Positions 1 through 5,445 of a stretch of DNA of 8,603 nt are shown here, piece after piece (the stretch's first letter is position 1; each line of letters starts with the position of its first letter). Source of the DNA: an uncultured Collinsella sp. (GTDB lineage: Bacteria > Actinomycetota > Coriobacteriia > Coriobacteriales > Coriobacteriaceae); contig USPT01000039.1 of NCBI GenBank assembly GCA_900556705.1, positions 1 through 8,603 of the forward strand. The letters run 5' to 3'. The notes beneath the pieces are model-generated. The model was given only the letters and a program-made list of their open reading frames with translations. It did no database searches and was not told where the DNA came from. Position numbers and translations under genes: made by a program.

Positions 1-2
1 TC

Positions 3-272
3 GGCATTCCGGCCATGATGATCGGCCTGGGCGTGTACCTGCCGTTCTACATGTCACTCACGGCATTCCTGGGCTCCTGCGTCAAGCTCGCCTACGACAA
101 GTGGTCCGCCCACCGCGACGCCACCGCTGGTCTTTCTGACGAGGAGAGGGCTGCCAAGGACGCCGCCTTCCAGGAGCAGGGCCTGGTTGTCGCCAGCGGC
201 CTGCTCGGCGGCGAGTCCATCGTCGGCGTTATCCTGGCGTTTGTCTCCGTGGGTCTGAGCCTGCTGGGCTAA
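3..272 (+). CDS. OPT-family oligopeptide transporter, C-terminal end (partial)
   Basis: The reading frame is open from the first base of the window and ends at TAA 270-272, so the start lies upstream and only about the last 89 residues are present. Seen: a hydrophobic segment with the motif GLGVYLPFYMSLTAFLG, a short charged cytoplasm-like loop rich in Asp, Glu, Arg and Lys, then GLVVASGLLGGESIVGV and a final hydrophobic helix ending in LSLLG. The 'LPF..SLTAFLG' and 'ASGLLGGE.IVGV' blocks are the pattern I know from the C-terminus of the OPT superfamily (oligopeptide transporters, related to the yellow-stripe metal-chelate carriers), which import peptides or metal-ligand complexes across the cytoplasmic membrane by proton coupling. 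The substrate cannot be told from this fragment. It is followed by a palindrome and a strong terminator, so it is the last gene of its transcript. The ATG at 15 is internal and not a real start. Confidence 0.85.
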   Translation, partial: GIPAMMIGLGVYLPFYMSLTAFLGSCVKLAYDKWSAHRDATAGLSDEERAAKDAAFQEQGLVVASGLLGGESIVGVILAFVSVGLSLLG

Positions 273-290
273 GTCGAGCAGCTGCTCGAC
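273..290. repeat. 18-bp perfect palindrome directly after the OPT stop codon
   Basis: GTCGAGCAGCTGCTCGAC is its own reverse complement and begins at the base following the TAA stop. As RNA it would fold into a tight hairpin at the 3' end of the OPT message, ahead of the true terminator at 314-353. There is no T-run behind it, so it is not itself an intrinsic terminator. A role in 3'-end protection of the mRNA or as a binding site for a dimeric protein is possible but only inferred. Confidence 0.5.
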
Positions 291-313
291 AGCAACCATA
301 TTGCCTACGATTT

Positions 314-353
314 GCCCGGTCGGTAGCTTTCGCGGCTACCGACCGGGCTTTTT
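314..353 (+). terminator. Rho-independent terminator of the OPT gene
   Basis: A perfect 14-bp stem (314-327 with 335-348, left arm GCCCGGTCGGTAGC) with a 7-base loop (328-334) is followed by TTTTT at 349-353. It lies 41 bases past the OPT stop codon and points rightward. Confidence 0.92.
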
Positions 354-360
354 GATATCG

Positions 361-406
361 AAACAAAGAAAGGCCAGCGCGCTGCGTTTAACAGCGCGCC
401 GGCCTT
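361..406 (-). terminator. Rho-independent terminator of the stalk-protein gene
   Basis: Arms 370-384 and 392-406 pair over 15 bp with one mismatch around a 7-base loop. Read on the minus strand the stem is followed by TCTTTGTTT (369-361). It lies 67 bases past the stop codon of the minus-strand gene. Together with the hairpin at 314-353 it forms a back-to-back terminator pair that insulates two convergent genes. Confidence 0.85.
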
Positions 407-473
407 ATCGGTTAAGCCATCGAAGCGCTCCTGCTATGAACCGAAGTTCGTTGCAGAATCTACGCTCGAAACG

Positions 474-3400
474 CTACATCTGCTTGCGACGACGATCGCC
501 CAGCGTCACGCCCGCAGCCACGAGCGTAATACCGCCGATAACGAAGACCTCGCCCGCAAGCGCGGAGTCATCACCGGTCTGGGCGAGCGCGGCAGGCGCA
601 GCCTGTTTCTTGGCAACGGGGGCCTTTGCAGCAGCCTGCGCAACCTGAGGCTTGGCCTGCGGCTCGGCCTTGGGATGATACTTGTCGTACTCGGCCTGAG
701 CGGCAGCCAAGGCATCCTTGGCATCTCCGAGCTCGGCCAGTGCAGCGGCATAGGCGTCGTTGGCGTCGGACAGCTTGGCATCGGCATCGCTCAGGGCAGC
801 CTTGAGACCAGCGGCAGCATCGACAGCAGCCTTATAGCGAGCGTAGGCAGCGTTCAGCTTGACCAGCTTCTCGTTGCCCGTCGTGCCCGCGGCAAGGGAT
901 GCCTTGTGGTCGACAGCCTCAAGATCGGCCTTGAGTGCCTCATCGCTGGCAAGCTCAGCCTTGGCCTTGACGATCTCGAAGTTCGCATCGACGACGGCTT
1001 CGTTGGCGGCCTCGAGCTGCTTCTGGGCATCGGCGACGCCGGCGACGGCGGCTTCATAGGCGTCCTTGGCGTCGTCGACCGCCTTCTGAGCGCCGGCGAA
1101 GCGCTCGAAGGCCTTGTTTGCGCCGGTCAGCTCGCCCTCGGCAGCCTTGGCCTTGGCCTGTGCGTCGGACACAGCCTGCGCCTTGGCGGCAACCGCCTGC
1201 TTGGCGTCCGAAAGAGCAGTCGCGGCCTGGACATCTGCGGCCTGGGCCTTGTCTACACCAGCCTGGGCGGCATCGTCGGCCTTCTTTGCCTCGTCAAGCG
1301 AGCCCTGCTTATTCGCAAGGTCCGCCTGGGCGGCATCGCGCTTGGCGGCAAGGTCCTTGACCGAAGCCGTGGCATTGTCATACGCCTCGTTGGCCTTATC
1401 GGACTTTGTCTTGGCGGTATCGCGGACGCTGCGAGCCTTCGCCTTGCGAGCAGCGGCCTCGTCAGCCTTCGTCTTGCTGTCAGCAAGCGTGGCGTTTGCC
1501 TTATCGAGAGCTGCCTGGGCAGTAGCGGCCTTGCTCTTGGCGGCATCGAGGTTCTGCTTGAGGGACTCGATGTCAATTCCGCCGAGCGCGTCCTTCGCGG
1601 CGTCGTATACCGTCTTCGCGGCGGCGGTGCCGGACTTAGCCTTCTCGTACTCGCCCTTGGCGGTGTTCACGTTCGTGTCTGCCGCGGTATAGGCGTCATG
1701 TGCCGCATCCTGCTTATTTACAGCTGCGAAGTAAGCTTCCTTGGTAGTACCGAAGTTCTTCTGCGCCTCTGCCAGCTTATTCTGAAGCTGCTTCAGCTGC
1801 TCCTTCTGCTCCTGAGTGCCGCCTGCATTGTAAGCGGAATCGATGTAGTCGGTGACGAGCTTCTTGAACTCGGAGACAGTGAAATCCTTCTGCCCCGTGC
1901 TTCCACTATAGTCGAAAATGGTTACCTCGGAATCGGTGTTCTTACCGCTACCGGTTGCGATGCCGATAGCCTTCGCGCCGGCATCGATGATGTTGAGATA
2001 GTGTCCGCACTCATGGTAGATGCTGTTGTAGTGCTGGTAGATATAGTAGGAATCATATCGGTGGCTACCGAGCTCGTCGCCATACTGCGCGACGTACTTA
2101 TCGAATGCCTCCTTCTCCTGGGTATAGAGACCGGTATATGGCCAACCGAGGGTATCCTCTGTTTCGCCTCCGGTGTATGCTCCGCCGCCGCCTGCAAGGT
2201 TCTCACCTTGATCGAAATAGCAGTTCGAGTGTCCCCAGATGTTCGATGAATATGATGCATTGAGGGCGGCTGCCGCAGTCATGCGGAGGCTGACGCTGAG
2301 CTCCGACTGGCCGTTCGCCTTGCGGAGGTTGTTCTGGGTGTCGAGATATGTCAGGGCGTTGCGCATCTGCTCCAGGGAAAGCGGATTGGTGTCGCGAGAC
2401 ATGTCCTGATCGACGTACTGGTCATACCATTCAGCCTTGTCATCGGTACCGGTCAGCATCGATACGGCGTCCTGGGCGTTCTTCTTCTGCGTTGCTGTGA
2501 ACTGGCTGCCGCCGATGATGTAGTTCATGAAGCCGAACATACCCTGACTGATGACATTCTGGTCAACGGTCATGTTGGACTTGAGGTCAGCAATCTGCTG
2601 CTCAAGAGCCTCAACCTGGACATTAGCAGCGTCATAGGCCTTTTCCGCGGCGTTCGAAGCAGCGCAGGCTGCCTCCCACTCGCTGCGCTTCTGCTTGCGA
2701 ACTTCGACAAGCTTATCGTACGCGGTCTTCTTGTCGGCCTCGGTCTGCTGGGCCTGCTCGTATGCCGTCTTCGCGGCGTCACGCTTACTGGCCGCGTCCT
2801 TGTACTCCTTGTTTGCCGCATCGTATGCAGACTGGGCAGATGCCACAGCAGCGTTGGCGGCGTTGGCCTTCTCCTGCGCGGCAGCGACGGCAGCCTGGGC
2901 GGCCTGCAGATTTGTCTGTGCGGTGGCGTCGGCATCCGTCGCGGCATTGAGCTCCGCCTGCGCGGTCTTGAGCTCACCAGCAGCAGCGATCTTGGCGGCC
3001 TCAAGCGCACTCAGGTCGACACCCGTACCCGAGACGGCAGCATCGAGCGCGGCCTGCGCCTGGTTGAACTTCTGCTGGGCGTTATCGCGCGCGGTGGTTG
3101 CGGCTGCGAGCGCAGCGGCAGTCTCCTGCTTCTTGGCCTGGGCAGTCGTCAGAGCGGCCTCAGTGTCCTTCTTTTCCTGCTGGGCGCTAGCCTCGGCAGC
3201 CTTGGCCTGGTCCAGATTGGCCTGTGCAGTAGCAACGGCCTTATTGGCGTCATCGAGCTTTGCCTGCGCGTCCTCGACGGCCTTCTTGGCGGCCTCGTAC
3301 TCGTCCATACCCATGGCCTCGAGCTTGGCCTGGGCCTCATCGAGGGCCTTCTTGGCCTCATCCTGCTTTGCCTTGGCGTCCTTGAGCGCCTGGGTCTTAT

Positions 3401-3929
3401 CCTCGACACTCTTGTTGGCCTGTTCGAGCTGATCGTTCAGGTCGCCCAGCTTCTTCTGCTGCTGCTCGGTCTTTTCGACGGCTGCCTTAAGCTCGTCGAT
3501 CTTCTCCTGAAGCGCGGCTACCTCGGCCTCGTTCTGCTCGGCGGCGTTATCGGTCACAGCCTGCGAGGCCTGATTCTTTTGCTGCTGCGCCTGCTTTTGA
3601 GACTGGCCCGCCGCGTCGGCCTTCTTCTGGGCGGCATCGTAGGCGGTCTGAGCGTCCTTGAGCTGCTTTGCCGACTCCTCGGCCAGCTGGGCAGCCGTCT
3701 TTACGACCGCTTGGTTACCGGCGGCAACGGTATTCTCTACAGAACTACCCCCCCCCTGAACAGAATCGCCGTTATCGGTTGACGGTGCGGCGATTGCCGC
3801 CAGCGGCGACATGAGCGGCTGAGCGATGAGGCCCGCCGTCAAAACGGTTGCGACGGCGCGGTTGGCAACGCCCTTGACGTTGACGGCCTTGGCCCGAGGC
3901 TCAAAGTGTTGTGGACTGTAGTTTGCCAT
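474..3929 (-). CDS. Cell-wall-anchored coiled-coil stalk protein with central CAP (SEC10/PrgA-like) domain and LAQTG sorting signal
   Basis: A protein of 1151 residues. Seen in order: signal peptide about 1-48 (basic n-region, hydrophobic core near 28-46, cleavage near AIAA); a Gly/Ser linker encoded by a G9 run (58-61); an Ala-, Lys-, Glu-, Asp- and Gln-rich helical stalk about 78-455; a globular domain about 460-700; a second helical stalk about 705-1083; a Pro/Lys/Ala-rich wall spacer about 1085-1113; LAQTG at 1115-1119; a hydrophobic helix and the tail RRRK. The globular part has CAP/SCP-type motifs: WGHSN (H567), GENLAG (E576), acidic residues E605/E607 and ECGHYLNI (H643), with Cys570 and Cys641 as a possible disulfide. 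The order stalk-CAP-stalk plus sortase signal matches the SEC10/PrgA surface-exclusion family; enterococcal PrgA is known as a long stalk with a CAP-type tip. The function here (exclusion, adhesion or other) is inferred. The ATG at 3927-3929 has AAGGGAG six bases upstream. It is convergent with the OPT gene and divergent from the DUF389 gene. Confidence 0.88.
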   Translation of the reverse strand: MANYSPQHFEPRAKAVNVKGVANRAVATVLTAGLIAQPLMSPLAAIAAPSTDNGDSVQGGGSSVENTVAAGNQAVVKTAAQLAEESAKQLKDAQTAYDAAQKKADAAGQSQKQAQQQKNQASQAVTDNAAEQNEAEVAALQEKIDELKAAVEKTEQQQKKLGDLNDQLEQANKSVEDKTQALKDAKAKQDEAKKALDEAQAKLEAMGMDEYEAAKKAVEDAQAKLDDANKAVATAQANLDQAKAAEASAQQEKKDTEAALTTAQAKKQETAAALAAATTARDNAQQKFNQAQAALDAAVSGTGVDLSALEAAKIAAAGELKTAQAELNAATDADATAQTNLQAAQAAVAAAQEKANAANAAVASAQSAYDAANKEYKDAASKRDAAKTAYEQAQQTEADKKTAYDKLVEVRKQKRSEWEAACAASNAAEKAYDAANVQVEALEQQIADLKSNMTVDQNVISQGMFGFMNYIIGGSQFTATQKKNAQDAVSMLTGTDDKAEWYDQYVDQDMSRDTNPLSLEQMRNALTYLDTQNNLRKANGQSELSVSLRMTAAAALNASYSSNIWGHSNCYFDQGENLAGGGGAYTGGETEDTLGWPYTGLYTQEKEAFDKYVAQYGDELGSHRYDSYYIYQHYNSIYHECGHYLNIIDAGAKAIGIATGSGKNTDSEVTIFDYSGSTGQKDFTVSEFKKLVTDYIDSAYNAGGTQEQKEQLKQLQNKLAEAQKNFGTTKEAYFAAVNKQDAAHDAYTAADTNVNTAKGEYEKAKSGTAAAKTVYDAAKDALGGIDIESLKQNLDAAKSKAATAQAALDKANATLADSKTKADEAAARKAKARSVRDTAKTKSDKANEAYDNATASVKDLAAKRDAAQADLANKQGSLDEAKKADDAAQAGVDKAQAADVQAATALSDAKQAVAAKAQAVSDAQAKAKAAEGELTGANKAFERFAGAQKAVDDAKDAYEAAVAGVADAQKQLEAANEAVVDANFEIVKAKAELASDEALKADLEAVDHKASLAAGTTGNEKLVKLNAAYARYKAAVDAAAGLKAALSDADAKLSDANDAYAAALAELGDAKDALAAAQAEYDKYHPKAEPQAKPQVAQAAAKAPVAKKQAAPAALAQTGDDSALAGEVFVIGGITLVAAGVTLGDRRRKQM
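3748..3756 (-). repeat. G9 homopolymer in the 5' coding region, putative phase-variation tract
   Basis: Nine C on the plus strand, read as nine G in codons 58-61 (Gln-Gly-Gly-Gly) of the stalk protein, directly after the signal peptide. With nine G the gene is open. With ten G the next codon is TAG at once. With eight G the frame reads GTA GTT CTG TAG and stops four codons on. Long G runs near the 5' end of surface genes are a known form of simple-sequence contingency locus that switches by slipped-strand mispairing. Switching in this organism is inferred, not shown. Confidence 0.75.
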
Positions 3930-3935
3930 GGCTTT

Positions 3936-3942
3936 CTCCCTT
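3936..3942 (-). promoter_or_regulatory. Ribosome binding site of the stalk-protein gene
   Basis: AAGGGAG on the minus strand, six bases before ATG 3927-3929. It is the only good Shine-Dalgarno match near the start and fixes the start codon. Confidence 0.75.
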
Positions 3943-4086
3943 TGACACGGATGTATCCATACGTATCAAACGGTAGCTGTCGATTTTTGAATTCTGTTGC
4001 GCAACATTGGCGACCAGCGTATTTTTTGAAATTCGCGCTCTCGTGCTTCACAATTTCGTCACATATGTAGGAACTGGTGCATCGTA

Positions 4087-4115
4087 TTCTTGCAGGATCG
4101 AATTGAGCCTATGAT
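4087..4115 (+). promoter_or_regulatory. Possible promoter of the DUF389 gene
   Basis: TTCTTG (4087-4092), a 17-base spacer and TATGAT (4110-4115). The -10 matches the consensus at five of six bases, while the -35 is poor. It would give a leader of about 115 bases. Based on consensus only. Confidence 0.3.
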
Positions 4116-4168
4116 TTGCATTTGCTCCCGCGTCATCCGCCCTATCGGATTCCGCATCCAACAGACAC

Positions 4169-4206
4169 CCCGCCCGCCACGGTGTAGAGTAAGGGCGACG
4201 GGCGGG
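4169..4206 (+). other. GC-rich stem-loop in the DUF389 leader
   Basis: CCCGCCCG (4169-4176) pairs perfectly with CGGGCGGG (4199-4206) around a 22-base loop, ending 21 bases before the ribosome binding site. No T-run follows, so it is not a plain terminator. It may stabilise the leader or tune expression (inferred). It matches no riboswitch class I recognise. Confidence 0.45.
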
Positions 4207-4227
4207 ATACGCGGACCGCGCTGGAAC

Positions 4228-4234
4228 GAGGTGA
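4228..4234 (+). promoter_or_regulatory. Ribosome binding site deciding the DUF389 start
   Basis: GAGGTGA lies two bases before ATG 4237-4239. The spacing is short but this is the best match in the region, and it rules out the open-frame start at 4090, which has none. Confidence 0.55.
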
Positions 4235-4236
4235 AC

Positions 4237-5376
4237 ATGGAACTCGATAGACAACAACTCAAGCGACTACGCGAACGCCATCACCGGCGCCACGGCATCC
4301 GCCCTGCCCATAGCGAGGCTGCCGAGCAGGCTGGTCGCTTTTTAAAGCGCGCGTTCAACATTCGCGAGGGACGCGCGCCCTATCACGTGATCCGCAAGCG
4401 TTTTGTAAACGGGGCGCGTCTGACTGGCTCCCACCTATGCATCCTCATCATCGCCATGCTCGTCGCAAGCATCGGCCTCGATATCGATTCGGACATCGCC
4501 ATCGTGGGCGCCATGCTCATCTGCCCGCTCATGGGCTCGGTCCTTGCCATGGCATACGGTATTGCCACGCTCGACCGCGAGATTACCGTCGAGGCCATTG
4601 CCAGCCTTGCGCTGCAGATGGCCTTTTGCCTGGTCACATCCACGTTGTACTTTAAGCTCTCGCCCCTTGGCACCACCACTGCCGCCATCATCGACAATTC
4701 GACACCGACTGTGTGGGACCTTGCCGTCGCGCTCGCGGGCGGCTTTGCGGGTGGCCTGGGCAACTCGCGCGACCAGGAACCCGCCACGCTCATCGCAGGC
4801 GTGGCCGTGGCGACCGCGCTCATGCCGCCCCTGTGCGCGGCGGGCTACGGCATCGCCATCGCAAGCGGGTCACTGTTTCTCTCGGCGCTTTATGAGTTTG
4901 GCATCAACGTGGTCTTTATCGCACTGGCTGCCGAAGCCGTGCTGCTTCTTTTGCGCGTGCCGCTCAAGCGCGACCTGAACGGCGACGGTATTGTGACCGC
5001 TGAGGAAGACGCCGAGGTCGACGAGCTGTCACGCAAAGTGCGCCGCCGCATCATCGTGGGAACGGCCATCTTTACCATCCCCTGCATCGTTATGACCGCA
5101 GGCTCCATTGGCTCGGCGCAGGCCGGCGTGCAGGACGGCTACGGTGTCACCGAAACCACGCGCGAGCTTGCCGCGGTGCTGCCGGGCTTTAAGGATTACA
5201 CCGTCGCCGTCGAGACCTCGGCTGCCGAAGGCGAGGAAGAGGGCATGGTCGGGCGCGAGATTGTCGCCCACGTGACGACAAGCGAGACGCTCGGGGCACA
5301 CGACCGCCATGTCGCCCGCAAGCTCATCGACCTCAATGTGCCCGAACTCGATCGCGTGGAGTTTGACGTGAAGTGA
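4237..5376 (+). CDS. DUF389-family multi-pass membrane protein with EF-hand-type loop
   Basis: A 379-residue protein of unknown function. The family is recognised from the hydrophobic core motifs IVGAMLICPLMG (89-100), VALAGGFAGGLG (164-175) and GVAVATALMPPL (188-199), typical of DUF389 (TIGR00341-type) bacterial membrane proteins. About seven membrane segments are seen near residues 66-82, 87-110, 117-138, 159-175, 184-209, 212-240 and 271-293. A basic, Arg/His-rich N-terminus (1-60) precedes them and a soluble, acidic C-terminal domain (about 295-379) follows. Between the sixth and seventh segments the sequence DLNGDGIVTAEE (246-257) matches the 12-residue EF-hand calcium loop at positions 1, 3, 5, 6, 9 and 12, which I do not recall as a general feature of this family. 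The ATG at 4237 was chosen for its ribosome binding site and because the 49 residues upstream look like translated leader. It is convergent with the sulfotransferase gene; the 69 bp between them are GC-rich with only a small GCGCG/CGCGC hairpin (5399-5410) and no T-run terminator. Confidence 0.87.
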   Translation: MELDRQQLKRLRERHHRRHGIRPAHSEAAEQAGRFLKRAFNIREGRAPYHVIRKRFVNGARLTGSHLCILIIAMLVASIGLDIDSDIAIVGAMLICPLMGSVLAMAYGIATLDREITVEAIASLALQMAFCLVTSTLYFKLSPLGTTTAAIIDNSTPTVWDLAVALAGGFAGGLGNSRDQEPATLIAGVAVATALMPPLCAAGYGIAIASGSLFLSALYEFGINVVFIALAAEAVLLLLRVPLKRDLNGDGIVTAEEDAEVDELSRKVRRRIIVGTAIFTIPCIVMTAGSIGSAQAGVQDGYGVTETTRELAAVLPGFKDYTVAVETSAAEGEEEGMVGREIVAHVTTSETLGAHDRHVARKLIDLNVPELDRVEFDVK

Positions 5377-5445
5377 TGCGGGACGCGAGGTGGGCCCGGC
5401 GCGAGCGCGCGCAGCCGCGGGGCACAGGCACAGCCAAGCGCAGCG

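Larger units (their letters stand above)
3930..4236. promoter_or_regulatory. Divergent intergenic region between stalk-protein and DUF389 genes
   Basis: This 307-bp gap must hold the promoters of both divergent genes and is more AT-rich than its surroundings. Seen: a 12-bp perfect palindrome TGTTGCGCAACA (3995-4006), a candidate operator; two near-copies of an AT-rich block, A-T5-GAATTC (3983-3994) and A-T6-GAAATTC (4021-4034), on either side of the palindrome; and GATACGTATGGATACAT-type repeats on the minus strand (about 3951-3968) close to the stalk-protein start. I could not fit a convincing -35/-10 pair for the leftward gene. No protein-coding signal is seen, and the short ORFs here lack ribosome binding sites. 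Confidence 0.5.

Noticed and set aside
675..2249. Plus-strand 524-codon open frame antisense to the stalk protein
   Set aside because: It is the mirror of the Ala/Lys/Glu-rich coiled-coil codons, has no ribosome binding site, and its Leu/Gly/Val-rich product has no recognisable domain.
2695..3432. Plus-strand 245-codon open frame antisense to the first stalk
   Set aside because: Same low-complexity shadow effect (Ala/Ser-rich), with no start signals.
4090..4236. Longer start for the DUF389 protein at ATG 4090
   Set aside because: There is no ribosome binding site, the added 49 residues are Arg/Pro-rich and cover the leader hairpin, and the ATG at 4237 has GAGGTGA just upstream.
5377..5445. 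Terminator between the DUF389 and sulfotransferase genes
   Set aside because: Only a 5-bp GCGCG/CGCGC hairpin without T-runs on either strand is present.
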